Made by a program: the position numbers and the translations under genes. Below the pieces are notes generated by a model. The model ran no database searches, was not told where the DNA came from, and saw only the letters and a list, made by a program, of their open reading frames with translations. Below, piece after piece: positions 17,417-26,935 of a DNA stretch of 64,000 bases. The first letter of the stretch is position 1. Each line of letters starts with the position of its first letter. The stretch lies in NCBI GenBank assembly GCA_029939595.1, contig JAOZSQ010000003.1, forward strand, positions 53,516 to 117,515. The letters are read 5' to 3'. The stretch is from EX4572-165 sp002254885. GTDB lineage: Archaea > Thermoplasmatota > E2 > DHVEG-1.

Positions 17417-18670
17417 ATCAAAAAAGTAATAATATTTCTATTGGCGCTTCTATTGCTAAATGTCTCATTATCGGTCGGATCAATCACAAAAACAAACAAT
17501 CAAAATAGTGGGGAAATACCTGTTTGGAATCTTGGAGATACATGGAACTATGATATGGACCTTTCTTTATCTTTACAAAATGATTATTCAGACATAGCAG
17601 TAGATTTATCTATGAATAATATTAAATGTATAGTAAATAGCGTTTCAAATGATTACATACTTGAAATTTCAAGTTATGTATCAGGGTCTTTTATTGTGGA
17701 TATTGAAGGGGCCCCAAAATTTTCGGGAGCGCTAAAAAATACAAACATGCAAGGAACCATTACAATAGAAAAAGATACACTTGGTTTTAAAGATCTTGAA
17801 ATTCAAATTGATGGAAAAGTAAAAGTTAATTTCATTCCTATAAATATCGATATTCATCTGAAAGCTATATCCCTTTCACCAATTGTCTTGATTCAATTCC
17901 CTATTGAGGTAAGGAACACCTGGAACAGCTCTGAGACATATATTTCATTAGAAGGAGAAATTGATCTTCCTGGAATAACTGCTTTAATACCAGATGCTCC
18001 GGATCAATGGGTTATTGATAATGAGATGTATTTTGAGGAACAACAATATGAATGTATCAATTATGGAAATGTTACTACAAGGGCAGGATTATTTCCGGCA
18101 TATGAAATAGCAATGGGTGATGAGGAGAGTTTTTTGTTCAGTTCCGTTGTAGGAAGTTTACTTAAAATTATTCCTATGGGTGATGCTGGTGACATTGATT
18201 TTCAATTAAATTTTGAATTAATATCCACGACATATACCATGCCAGGTGCACCTGAGATACCAGAAAAACCAACAGGCTCAACGAAAGGAAAACCAAATGA
18301 AGAATTTTCGTATTCTACAACTACAATAGATCCAGAAGATGATCAAGTTTTTTATTCATTTGATTGGGGAGATGGTACACTTAGTGATTGGATTGGTCCT
18401 TTTGATTCAGGGAAAACCATTTCTTTAAATAAAACATGGTCAGAGAAAGGATCATATAGCATTAGAGTAAAAGCAAAGGATGCTGCGAATCATGAAAGTT
18501 TATGGTCTGATCCATTGAGTGTACAAATGCCTAAAAAATCAGTTATTGACTCGCGACTTATAACTTTTCTAAATGAACACCAATACATGTTTCCAATGCT
18601 AAGGTATTTTTATGATTTTGTAAAAATTTTTGGAAACTTTCCTTTTTTTCAATATTTATTGAATATTTAG
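17417..18670 (+). CDS. Secreted PKD-domain protein with aromatic C-terminal tail
   Basis: In this frame the only ATG/GTG/TTG near the front is TTG 17441, which would cut the signal peptide. Reading from ATC 17417, eight bases after GGGGAG, gives a perfect signal peptide, KKVIIFLLALLLLNVSL. Residues about 30-270 are a beta-rich domain of no family I recognise. A PKD-like domain follows (PEDDQVFYSFDWGDGT, DWIGPFDSG, TWSEKGSYSIRVKAKD). Then come VQMPKKS and the tail FPMLRYFYDFVKIFGNFPFF. Surface or secreted, function unknown. An ATC start is rare; a sequencing error turning ATG to ATC is the alternative. Confidence 0.75.
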   Translation: MKKVIIFLLALLLLNVSLSVGSITKTNNQNSGEIPVWNLGDTWNYDMDLSLSLQNDYSDIAVDLSMNNIKCIVNSVSNDYILEISSYVSGSFIVDIEGAPKFSGALKNTNMQGTITIEKDTLGFKDLEIQIDGKVKVNFIPINIDIHLKAISLSPIVLIQFPIEVRNTWNSSETYISLEGEIDLPGITALIPDAPDQWVIDNEMYFEEQQYECINYGNVTTRAGLFPAYEIAMGDEESFLFSSVVGSLLKIIPMGDAGDIDFQLNFELISTTYTMPGAPEIPEKPTGSTKGKPNEEFSYSTTTIDPEDDQVFYSFDWGDGTLSDWIGPFDSGKTISLNKTWSEKGSYSIRVKAKDAANHESLWSDPLSVQMPKKSVIDSRLITFLNEHQYMFPMLRYFYDFVKIFGNFPFFQYLLNI

Positions 18671-18761
18671 CATTTTTACAAATATTGAATTCTGGCTATT
18701 TTCTAATATCTCTTCATTTTTTACACAATTTTAATGTATATGTTTTTATCTATCACTTTTT

Positions 18762-19673
18762 GTGCAAACCGATTGTATTTTAGTTCGTTATGGCGAAATT
18801 GCATTAAAAAGCAGAGCAACAAGAAAAAACTTTGAAAAAATTCTTAGAAATAATATTAAAAAAGCATTAAAAATCAATAATATTTCTTTTGATCTTATTA
18901 CGATGCAGGGGAGAATTCTTGTAGAATCAGAAGACATTAAAAAAGCAGTTGATGTGATTTCTCATGTTTTTGGTATTACTTCAATAAGTCCTGCGTTCAA
19001 ATTAGATACAGACCTTATTCAAATAAGCGGATTAACTTTTTCATTAATTGATAAACATATTAACAAAGGTCAAAGTTTCGCATTAAGGGTCACAAGAACA
19101 GGAAATCATCCATTTTCAAGTCAAGATGTAGCGATAAATGTTGGTTCTTTTGTACAAAAACAAAAAGATTTCACTGTTGATCTTACAAATCCTGATATCG
19201 AAGTTTTTATTGAAATCCGTGACAATCAATCGTATCTTTTCTTAGAAAAAATATCAGGCCCAGGTGGCATGCCAAGAGGATCACAAGGGAGAATGGTTTC
19301 AATCATTGATTCAGCATATGATTTGCTTGCTTCATGGTATTTATTGAAAAGAGGATGCGATATGCTTTATATTTATTCAGATGAAAAAATCTTAAATGAT
19401 GCTGATACCTTCTTTTCAACCTGGCATATTCCAAGACACGTTTTTTATTGTGGAAAAAATGATGATTTCTGGGATCAGGTCAGCATGATTATTTCCAATA
19501 AACAATGTCAAGCGATCTGTTCAGGGATTCATTTCTCTCAGAATCGAAATGAAGATATTTCCTTAATAAAATCCCTGAAACAACAGGTATCAATTCCTGT
19601 ATTGACTCCTCTTATCTCATTTGGAAGTGAGGAATTACAAAAACTTTGTAAAGAAAAAAGGATTAAAACATGA
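18762..19673 (+). CDS. ThiI-like protein (NFLD-THUMP) with degenerate PP-loop
   Basis: A 303-residue relative of ThiI, which adenylates U8 of tRNA for 4-thiouridine. Residues 1-165 are a good NFLD and THUMP region (LVRYGEIALKSRATRKNFE, ALRVTRTGNHPFSSQDVA, EKISGPGGMPRGSQG). The ATPase part is present (LKRGCDMLYIY... VSIPVLTPLISFGSEEL), but the SGGxDS PP-loop is replaced by VSIIDSAYDLLASWYLLKRG. ATP use therefore looks lost, and it may only bind tRNA. The start is GTG 18762 with a TATA-like GTATATG about 24 bases upstream, so a leaderless mRNA is likely. ATGA overlap couples it to panE. Confidence 0.75.
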   Translation: MQTDCILVRYGEIALKSRATRKNFEKILRNNIKKALKINNISFDLITMQGRILVESEDIKKAVDVISHVFGITSISPAFKLDTDLIQISGLTFSLIDKHINKGQSFALRVTRTGNHPFSSQDVAINVGSFVQKQKDFTVDLTNPDIEVFIEIRDNQSYLFLEKISGPGGMPRGSQGRMVSIIDSAYDLLASWYLLKRGCDMLYIYSDEKILNDADTFFSTWHIPRHVFYCGKNDDFWDQVSMIISNKQCQAICSGIHFSQNRNEDISLIKSLKQQVSIPVLTPLISFGSEELQKLCKEKRIKT

Positions 19674-20572
19674 ATATTTGTGTTTATGGTGCTGGCGCTA
19701 TCGGCTCACTTTTTGCAGCGATTCTTTCAAAACAGAATAATGTTGTATGTATCGCACGAAAAGATCATGTTGACAAAGTCAGAAAATATGGTTTAACAAT
19801 ATCTGGTAAAACCCAATTTCAGGGCAGCATTCCTTTTTATGAATCTTTTGCTGAGCAGGAGGAATCTTTGGATCTTATTCTTCTCACTGTAAAATCATAT
19901 GATACAAAACATGCAGCAGAAGACATTTCAGGTAATCTGTCTGATAATACAATAGTTTTGTCTATGCAGAATGGGTTAAACAACATTGAAAAAATTTTGA
20001 AATATATCTCTGAAAAACAAGTTCTTGCAGGAATCACAAGTCACGGGTCTCTTTTTTTACAATCTGGGATAATTAAACATACAGGGATAGGAAAAACTCG
20101 GATTGGCGAGCTTGACGGATCATTATCAGAAAGATTGCGTTTGCTTCAAACAACTTTTTTACAATCTGGCATCTCTGTTCAGATGGGTTCTAACATTAAA
20201 AAAGATATCTGGAAAAAGGGAATTGTCAATGCTAGTATCAACCCTTTAACTGCTATTTTTCAATGTAAAAATGCTTATCTTTTGAAAAATCCAATTCTAA
20301 AAGATCTTGTTTATAAAATATGTGAAGAATCAACCATTATTGCAAACACATTAGGGCATGATTTGAATATTCAAGAAATGATTGATTATACTTGTGAAGT
20401 TATTCTTGATACAGAAGAAAACCATTCATCCATGTTTCAGAGCATCAGACAAAAGAAAAAAACTGAAATTCATTCAATAAATGGAGCAATATTTGAACAT
20501 GGAAAAAAAGAGAGTTGTAATGTTTATTTCAATGAAATAATAACTCGTGTTATTGATATGATGTATGGATAA
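19670..20572 (+). CDS. panE: 2-dehydropantoate 2-reductase
   Basis: NADPH-dependent reduction of ketopantoate to pantoate, a step of coenzyme A synthesis, in the cytoplasm. The Rossmann start is textbook (ICVYGAGAIGSLFAAILS). LLTVKSYDT, VLSMQNGLNN and the helical C-terminal domain with the conserved Lys/Asn segment (WKKGIVNASINPLTAIFQC) complete the family. The 300-residue length is normal. It overlaps the ThiI-like gene by 4 bases. Confidence 0.93.
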   Translation: MNICVYGAGAIGSLFAAILSKQNNVVCIARKDHVDKVRKYGLTISGKTQFQGSIPFYESFAEQEESLDLILLTVKSYDTKHAAEDISGNLSDNTIVLSMQNGLNNIEKILKYISEKQVLAGITSHGSLFLQSGIIKHTGIGKTRIGELDGSLSERLRLLQTTFLQSGISVQMGSNIKKDIWKKGIVNASINPLTAIFQCKNAYLLKNPILKDLVYKICEESTIIANTLGHDLNIQEMIDYTCEVILDTEENHSSMFQSIRQKKKTEIHSINGAIFEHGKKESCNVYFNEIITRVIDMMYG

Positions 20573-20620
20573 AACTTTATGAAATAGTATTGTATATAAT
20601 TTAATGGTGAGGTTTTCATA

Positions 20621-21586
20621 ATGCGTGTTTTTGTTACTCGTTCTATACCAAAAAAAGGTCTTGATTTATTAAAAAAATATCATGATGTTGAAGTGAATCC
20701 ACACAATAGGGTGCTTTCTAAACAGGAAATTATTGGTGGTGTGAAAGGAAAAGATGGTCTTCTTTGTCTTTTAACGGATGCTATCGATAAAGATATAATT
20801 GATGCAGAACCAGGTCTGAAAATGATTGCAAATTATGCTGTGGGCTTTAATAATATTGATGTACAAACAGCGAGCAAAAAAAGAATTCCTGTGAGTAATA
20901 CGCCAGGTGTTTTAACTGATGCAACTGCTGAGATGGCATGGGCTTTATTGTTTGCTGTTTCTCGAAGAATTGTTGAAAGTGATTCTTTTACAAGAGCTGG
21001 AAAATTTAAGGGATGGGATCCTATGTTATTGCATGGTATTGACATCTCAGGAAAAACACTTGGGGTGGTTGGTGCAGGCAGAATTGGTACTTCGTTTGCA
21101 TTAAAAAGTAAAGGCTTCAAAATGAAGGTACTGTATACAAATCATCATAGAAATGAAACGCTCAAGCAAGAATTAAACGCTGAAAAAGTCTCGTTAAAAA
21201 CATTATTACAGAAATCTGATTTTATATCAATTCATGTCCCTCTGTCTGATGAAACATATCATCTTATTGGTAAAAATGAGTTAAATAGTATGAAAGAAAC
21301 TGCTATTCTTATCAATACTTCTCGAGGGCCAGTTGTTGACGAAAACGCTCTAATTTTTGCATTACAAAATAAACAGATATTTGGAGCTGGTCTGGATGTT
21401 TATGAGCATGAACCGTTGGTACCAAAGGGGTTAATGCAGTTGGATAATGTTGTTCTTCAACCGCATTCTGCATCGGCAACAGTAAATTCAAGAACGAATA
21501 TGGCAATTATGGCTGCGGAAAATATGATAGATGGGTTAAATGGAAAGATACCGCCGAATTGCGTCAATCCAGAAATCTTTAAATGA
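20621..21586 (+). CDS. D-2-hydroxyacid dehydrogenase, glyoxylate reductase-like
   Basis: A 321-residue NAD(P)-dependent enzyme of the D-isomer-specific 2-hydroxyacid dehydrogenase family. It shows the VGAGRIGTSFALKSKGFKMK dinucleotide-binding fold, INTSRGPVVDE with the catalytic Arg region, LDVYEHEP with the catalytic Glu, and QPHSASAT with the catalytic His. YAVGFNNIDV is typical of glyoxylate/hydroxypyruvate reductases (GyaR). GGTGAGG lies before the ATG. A second, SerA-like member is at 34109-35065. Substrate assignment is by resemblance only. Confidence 0.85.
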   Translation: MRVFVTRSIPKKGLDLLKKYHDVEVNPHNRVLSKQEIIGGVKGKDGLLCLLTDAIDKDIIDAEPGLKMIANYAVGFNNIDVQTASKKRIPVSNTPGVLTDATAEMAWALLFAVSRRIVESDSFTRAGKFKGWDPMLLHGIDISGKTLGVVGAGRIGTSFALKSKGFKMKVLYTNHHRNETLKQELNAEKVSLKTLLQKSDFISIHVPLSDETYHLIGKNELNSMKETAILINTSRGPVVDENALIFALQNKQIFGAGLDVYEHEPLVPKGLMQLDNVVLQPHSASATVNSRTNMAIMAAENMIDGLNGKIPPNCVNPEIFK

Positions 21587-21595
21587 AGAATTAAA

Positions 21596-22234
21596 TTAAA
21601 GGGTGAATACCCAGATTTCAGGGTTTGTTGGAATCTCTTCTTTTTCGATGTCTATCTCATTTCCAACTTTGATAATTGGAAATGTTGTTTTCTGTAAAAA
21701 CTCATCAACTGTTGCTATGGGTAATGAAAGTCCTTCGATTTTATAATGCATGGGAATAGCAATTTTTGGTTTTATTTTTTTTATAACCTTTAATGCACTG
21801 TCCGCATCCAATGTGTAGGTTCCTCCAACAGGTATGAATAAAATATCAATTGATCCCAAGGATTCAATAAGTTTATCATCAAGCATATGTCCTAGATCTC
21901 CTGCATGAAGCAAGGTAATATCATCTATTGTTAATTTATACATGATATTTCCTCCTCGTTTTTCACCTGAATGTGCATCATGAAATGTTTCATATCCTTT
22001 GATTGTAATGTCATTGATTGTTCGTTTACGCGAGTCTGTGATGATCTTTGAGTGTTCTTTTTCAACTGTTTTAAAGCTGTTATGATCATAATGATCATGC
22101 GATATTAGGATGATATCACCATGGATCATTGGTGTTGGAATGCCAATGGATCTTCCGTCATGGGGATCTGTTACAATAGTTTGATGATCTCTAATTTCAA
22201 AACAAGCATGTCCATACCATCGTATTTGAAGCAT
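21596..22234 (-). CDS. Metal-dependent hydrolase, UPF0173 (MBL fold)
   Basis: A 212-residue metallo-beta-lactamase-fold protein. It starts WYGHACFEI and has the metal ligands HDHYDHNS, the DAHSGEKRGGN segment, HAGDLGH and the late AIPMHYK, which together define UPF0173. The physiological substrate of the family is unknown. A GTG at 22252 is in frame, but it sits inside the ribosome binding site GGTGGAGG, so ATG 22234 is chosen and gives the family's usual start. Confidence 0.88.
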   Translation of the reverse strand: MLQIRWYGHACFEIRDHQTIVTDPHDGRSIGIPTPMIHGDIILISHDHYDHNSFKTVEKEHSKIITDSRKRTINDITIKGYETFHDAHSGEKRGGNIMYKLTIDDITLLHAGDLGHMLDDKLIESLGSIDILFIPVGGTYTLDADSALKVIKKIKPKIAIPMHYKIEGLSLPIATVDEFLQKTTFPIIKVGNEIDIEKEEIPTNPEIWVFTL

Positions 22235-22297
22235 TTTCTTTTTTTCCTCCACCTAAATTTTAGATTCTTATCACATTTGATTAAGATTATATATACA

Positions 22298-23386
22298 TTA
22301 TGGCCGTATTCGTGCGATGTTGAGATATGTTGGAGTAATCTTTTCGTGTTCAATCAATGCAAAAAGAAGGAATTTATTTACGGCATGTGCTAGACGCACT
22401 GCTCTACTTATTTCAGACCATTGCGTTTCATATGTGTTATCAATGGTGTGGATTAGGTATTCTGCATGACTTTTAAACGGCGATTTTTGATATGCCCGAA
22501 AATGCGTTCCAAATTTAAACCCTGTTTTCACAATCAATCCTTTTGATCTTAGATCTGAAAAAACAGGATAACGAAGAAAGATGTCTTGCTGATATTTTGC
22601 TACATGATCTGTAAATGACGAAATAGAAAGAACATTATTATTTGAAGGAAGGACACAATGCAGCATCTCTTTTTTAATCAAATATAATGCTTCAACCAAT
22701 GAGAGCTGTAATCCGTCACCAAAAGGTTTTCCAAAAAACTCATTTTTATAAAGCCGATCACATGTCAATTCATCAAATATAACTACTCTATTTGAGAGTA
22801 ATATTCCTTTAATTGGGTTATATGTATGATTGTGATTGATTCCTTGTGGTGCCACTATTTCAAGCTCATAATATGTAATATCTCCTTCTTCATCAACGAT
22901 TGCAAGCCTAAGCAGTCCTTTTGTATCTGTTGCATGTTGTATCATTTTTTTTAAATTAAAAATTGAAGGAATTTCTCTTTCAGATATTACCATAATGAAA
23001 TATGTTAATTTTTCAAGTGTTTCCTCATCCTTTTTTTCACAGTAAAATGTGAATAACGGGTCTTTTGAGGTTTGAACTTGAATTCCCCGTTTTCTTAAAT
23101 CTCGAAAGACTACAAATTTTTCTTCAAAACTTGGATCTAACTTTGTAGCATGTGAAACCATTTCGTCAAAGCGAATTTTTTTATTTTCAAGGTATACATT
23201 TAATTTCTGTTCTTCTATTAGAAACATGGATTCTATGAGTGTGAGGTGTAGTGAATTATTGGATCGAGTTTGACCGAATTTACTTTTTTGAAAGAGCCTA
23301 CCAATATCCTTTGGATTTGACACAATGACCTCATTGGATGTTAGTTCTCCGCTTCCTGGTTTCATATAGGGGTTAAAAAACTTCAC
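22298..23386 (-). CDS. endA: tRNA-splicing endonuclease, double-length (alpha2-type)
   Basis: A 362-residue protein made of two EndA-like repeats. The C-terminal repeat has FGTHFRAY (catalytic Tyr), SHAEYLI (catalytic His) and AVRLAHAVNKFLLFAL (catalytic Lys). The N-terminal repeat keeps the fold (FRDLRKRGIQVQ) but not the catalytic residues. This is the duplicated, homodimeric form known from Archaeoglobus and other euryarchaea. It cuts introns at bulge-helix-bulge motifs, after which RtcB joins the exons; the RtcB cofactor archease is encoded at 51275-51694. Confidence 0.9.
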   Translation of the reverse strand: MKFFNPYMKPGSGELTSNEVIVSNPKDIGRLFQKSKFGQTRSNNSLHLTLIESMFLIEEQKLNVYLENKKIRFDEMVSHATKLDPSFEEKFVVFRDLRKRGIQVQTSKDPLFTFYCEKKDEETLEKLTYFIMVISEREIPSIFNLKKMIQHATDTKGLLRLAIVDEEGDITYYELEIVAPQGINHNHTYNPIKGILLSNRVVIFDELTCDRLYKNEFFGKPFGDGLQLSLVEALYLIKKEMLHCVLPSNNNVLSISSFTDHVAKYQQDIFLRYPVFSDLRSKGLIVKTGFKFGTHFRAYQKSPFKSHAEYLIHTIDNTYETQWSEISRAVRLAHAVNKFLLFALIEHEKITPTYLNIARIRP

Positions 23387-23510
23387 TTATTTGTTTTTTT
23401 TGTAAGAAAACCAGTAAATCCTTCTTAATTTTTTATTACTAGCATATTAAATAATAAATACATTAATATAATATTATAACTATTGTTAACTATATTTAGG
23501 AGATAATAAC

Positions 23511-24599
23511 ATGAATATTAAAAACTTAATTTCATTCAGTATAGTTTGTATGTTTTTCTTTTCAACATTTGCATCAATTGGACAGTGTGAACAAGCAGAT
23601 GTTTTAGATATAACCGTTGAAGAAGCATGGGAATTATTAAGCACCACATCAAACGGAATTCAATTACCTATTGATGTTCGAACAGATGTTGAATGGGTTT
23701 CAAAACGGATTGATACTCCTTTCCCCGAATATGCAAGACAATTTGAGAAAGATGATATTGTCGATGAGCAAGGTTATCAAGAGTTTTTAGAATTATATGA
23801 TGGAAACGATGTTATATTATATTGTAAATCTGGTGGAAGAAGTTCCTCAGCTGCAAATATTTTGGTTAGTAGAGGGTTTAATGGCACAGTTTACAATGTT
23901 CTTGGTGGAATCACTGATTGGGATGCTGCGGGTCTACCTATAAAAAATGGAAATGATATGCCGGAAAAACCTCACTTACCAGAGGGATCAGAAATTTGTA
24001 TTCTCGGTTCTTCATATGATTTTTCATCTTTATCAAATGATATTAATGAGGATGTTATCCGTCTTGGTTGGGATTGGAACGGTGATGAATATATTGATGA
24101 TTGGACCGATTATCAACCCTCGGGTTCAACATTTGAACATAGTCATATTTGGAATATGGCTGGCTATTATGAGCTGCAAGTTATTTCAGAAGATATTGTA
24201 GGTGGTCAAAGCAGTTTTTCAGATCCATTAAATATCCTAGTTGATACTCCCCCCATAGTTACAAATTTTGAAGGACCTCACGATGGAAAAATTGAAGAGG
24301 CATGTGAATTTATTGTTTCAGGAACTGATGCTGATGATGACTTGATTTATTATCAAATAATATGGGGCGATGGAACAGATAGTGATCTGTTGGGTCCGTT
24401 TAGTTCAGGTGAAGAAACAACGATTACGCATACTTGGCTGGAAAAAGGATCATATACAATTCAAGTAATTTCTATTGATGAACATAACATTGAAAGCGAT
24501 GTTCTTACTCATTCTGTGAATATGCCAAAAATTAGGAACCTTTTTTCAATGTTTTCCATTCTAGAATATTTCATTAATTTGTTTCATATGTATTTTTAA
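23511..24599 (+). CDS. Secreted rhodanese with two PKD-like domains and aromatic tail
   Basis: A 362-residue secreted protein. After the signal peptide (LISFSIVCMFFFSTFASI) comes a rhodanese domain (about 32-150) with LPIDVRTDVEWVSKRI and the active-site loop VILYCKSGGRSSSAA, so the catalytic Cys is present, then VLGGITDWDAAGLP. Two PKD-like domains follow (WDWNGDEYIDDWTDYQPSG; DADDDLIYYQIIWGDGTDSD). The end is VNMPKIRNLFSMFSILEYFI, one of the recurrent tails. Rhodaneses move sulfane sulfur. An extracellular one fused to PKD domains might act on sulfur compounds at the surface; that is inference. Confidence 0.85.
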   Translation: MNIKNLISFSIVCMFFFSTFASIGQCEQADVLDITVEEAWELLSTTSNGIQLPIDVRTDVEWVSKRIDTPFPEYARQFEKDDIVDEQGYQEFLELYDGNDVILYCKSGGRSSSAANILVSRGFNGTVYNVLGGITDWDAAGLPIKNGNDMPEKPHLPEGSEICILGSSYDFSSLSNDINEDVIRLGWDWNGDEYIDDWTDYQPSGSTFEHSHIWNMAGYYELQVISEDIVGGQSSFSDPLNILVDTPPIVTNFEGPHDGKIEEACEFIVSGTDADDDLIYYQIIWGDGTDSDLLGPFSSGEETTITHTWLEKGSYTIQVISIDEHNIESDVLTHSVNMPKIRNLFSMFSILEYFINLFHMYF

Positions 24600-24691
24600 T
24601 GAATTTCTAAATTGATGATTGCTATATCTTTGTTGCTAGGTTTATCCTAAAAACCTTAACGAAAGATTAGAATCAGACATTATCAAAGCTA

Positions 24692-26860
24692 TTAGCGATT
24701 CCCTTCTTTGTAATATTCATTTATGTTTGTTGGCAGTGATTGAAACGTTTGATATTGTTGTTTATTGTTCATTGAATGTTGATAGTTTGTTACTCTTGAA
24801 GGGGTCCATTGTGGTTGTTGATTACCTTTGTCTGTTTGTTTTCCTTTTTTCATGATAACTAGCCCTATCAATATGCCTAGTAGTATCCCAATTACAATAC
24901 CAATGATTGCGTACAAAACAAAATATTTTTGATATTCTGAATAAGTGAATTGCCAGATGTTAATATTACGTTCAGGGATACCAACATAACGAGATCCTAT
25001 ATCTGTATTGGAGTTTCCTGATACAGTAAGAACTCCGGTCAATAGATCACTAAATTTATAATAAAATAGTGAATTTCGAACATTATCTTCGATAAGACTT
25101 TCTGCGAATTCATAATAGCTAACTGCAAGGATTGGTTCAATCCCTAAGGCTCTGCTTTCGCTAATCCCTGCGATTGCACTTTGATTTGCTCGTTCAAGTT
25201 TACTTTCAATTTTATCTTGCGTTGTTGCATCAACAAGTTCTAATGCAAGGTTTGCTTTTGCAAGTGCCTCCAACGCTTCAAAAAGAGCAGCAGCAGGGTA
25301 ACCATCGTTCTTATCGTCTTTTGCATTATCTAGCATTGTTGATGCTTCAATAAGTAGAGATGAACTTGATCCTACTTCTTGTAAGATTACTTCTGCATAT
25401 ATGATTGCTTGTTGCGCATCTTGTATGTAATCATCTGCAAAATTTTGTATTTCTTCATCTGAATAGTAAGAGGTGTCGTTGAAATGGTCGATTAAACTTA
25501 ACCACCAACTGATGCTTTCTGCACGTTGAACGGCAAATGCAAGTTGATAAATTGCTGAAAAATCGTCGTTTTTTTGTATGAGTGATGATGCATAGGAAAT
25601 ATAGCTTGATGCATCTGTTGCTCGTTTTTGAGCTGCACCTATGCATTGCAATGACACTGCTCCTTGAACCTTTGCTTTCTTTGCTTGCGAACTTTGATTT
25701 TCATAATATGTAAGTGATTGATCTAAAAGAGATTCCATGTATGATTCTTTATTTGATGCATTGAAGTAAGCGCATGCATAATTTATGAATCGTGTGTTAA
25801 TTAAAGATTGAAATGATTTACTGGTACTTGTATAGAATTTTTGTTGATTGTACCAGTCATCAGATTCTTCAAACTCATCTTCTGCACTATTCAAAGCATC
25901 AGCTAATTGTTTATCATAACTATCAAGATAATTATTTGGAATATCTGTAGATTCATATGCACTTGATGCATTTTGTAGGGAATCCTCTGCTTGTTTTAAA
26001 AGGGTTGTTGCAAGTTGTTTCATCGGTGTCAGGTATTCATATGTTGCATTGGTCATATCTGTTGCAGTTAATGGTATCTGATGTCCAGTATAGTAAAGAA
26101 GAACATCATTGATGTCTTCAACTTCAATGACTTCAATTCCGTATTTTTCAGCAGCATAATCTGAAATGTTTCTTGTTTCTTCATGGGTAACAATTTGAGT
26201 TCCCCACTGGGTGTTTACAGTTTCTGTGACATGTTGAATATATGTTCCTTGACCTTTTGGTATGAGAAATCGTGTTGCACCAACAGAGTTTGCCGCATCT
26301 ATTTTTTTTGTGATTCCTCCTATTGGACCTATACTTCCATCAGGGTTTATCATACCTGTCATTACTGTTTTTTCGTTCATGTCCCAATTTTCAAGAAGTG
26401 CAATAACTGCTGATGTCATAATGGCTCCTGCTGAGGGCCCACCGATGATTGGAGATCCTGTTCGTATGACGAAGAAATAATCATATGATGATGGGTTGAT
26501 GGTGCAATTGTTATCACTTTCAACGTATGCGGATGCAACGTTTACTGCAAGTCGCGCTGATCCTTGCATATCTATTTGAGCTAGGGGTAGTGTGTCTACA
26601 AATACTCTTCCACTTCCATGATCTTGGATTGTTACAGTTATTGTTGATATAACACCGATGTATCCATTTTGACTTTCTCCAACAGCGGGTGCATAAACTG
26701 TCACATTGCGATATTCGAGTGTGATATCATTTATTTGTATTGTTCCTGATTTTTCTGTTGCGTTTATTGTTGGAATAAAATTTGAGAGTAGTAATGTTAT
26801 TATTATGATTGTATTGATGATAAATTTGGTTTTTCCGCATCTTTTGAAGTTGTTTTCCAT
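24692..26860 (-). CDS. Surface-anchored Lon-type (S16) protease without ATPase domain
   Basis: A 722-residue protein. A signal segment (FIINTIIIITLLLSNFIPTI) precedes an S16 protease domain (about 45-270). The catalytic Ser is in SPIIGGPSAGAIMTSAV and the Lys in GGITKKIDAANSVGATRFLI, with VMTGMINPDGSIGPIGG between them. There is no AAA+ module. A long Ala/Ser-rich helical region (about 280-640) and a C-terminal TM helix (YAIIGIVIGILLGILIGLVI) with a basic end follow, so the protease faces outside. ATG 26860 has AAGGTG seven bases upstream; the in-frame GTG at 26869 lies within that site. It is divergent from the BlaI/M56 pair across a region with dyads. Confidence 0.85.
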   Translation of the reverse strand: MENNFKRCGKTKFIINTIIIITLLLSNFIPTINATEKSGTIQINDITLEYRNVTVYAPAVGESQNGYIGVISTITVTIQDHGSGRVFVDTLPLAQIDMQGSARLAVNVASAYVESDNNCTINPSSYDYFFVIRTGSPIIGGPSAGAIMTSAVIALLENWDMNEKTVMTGMINPDGSIGPIGGITKKIDAANSVGATRFLIPKGQGTYIQHVTETVNTQWGTQIVTHEETRNISDYAAEKYGIEVIEVEDINDVLLYYTGHQIPLTATDMTNATYEYLTPMKQLATTLLKQAEDSLQNASSAYESTDIPNNYLDSYDKQLADALNSAEDEFEESDDWYNQQKFYTSTSKSFQSLINTRFINYACAYFNASNKESYMESLLDQSLTYYENQSSQAKKAKVQGAVSLQCIGAAQKRATDASSYISYASSLIQKNDDFSAIYQLAFAVQRAESISWWLSLIDHFNDTSYYSDEEIQNFADDYIQDAQQAIIYAEVILQEVGSSSSLLIEASTMLDNAKDDKNDGYPAAALFEALEALAKANLALELVDATTQDKIESKLERANQSAIAGISESRALGIEPILAVSYYEFAESLIEDNVRNSLFYYKFSDLLTGVLTVSGNSNTDIGSRYVGIPERNINIWQFTYSEYQKYFVLYAIIGIVIGILLGILIGLVIMKKGKQTDKGNQQPQWTPSRVTNYQHSMNNKQQYQTFQSLPTNINEYYKEGNR

Positions 26861-26935
26861 GTTTTTCACCTTTTGGTAGTTTTTTTGCGATATTGGTTAT
26901 GATGTTTTGTTATTAAAATGTTAGATTAAGGGAGG

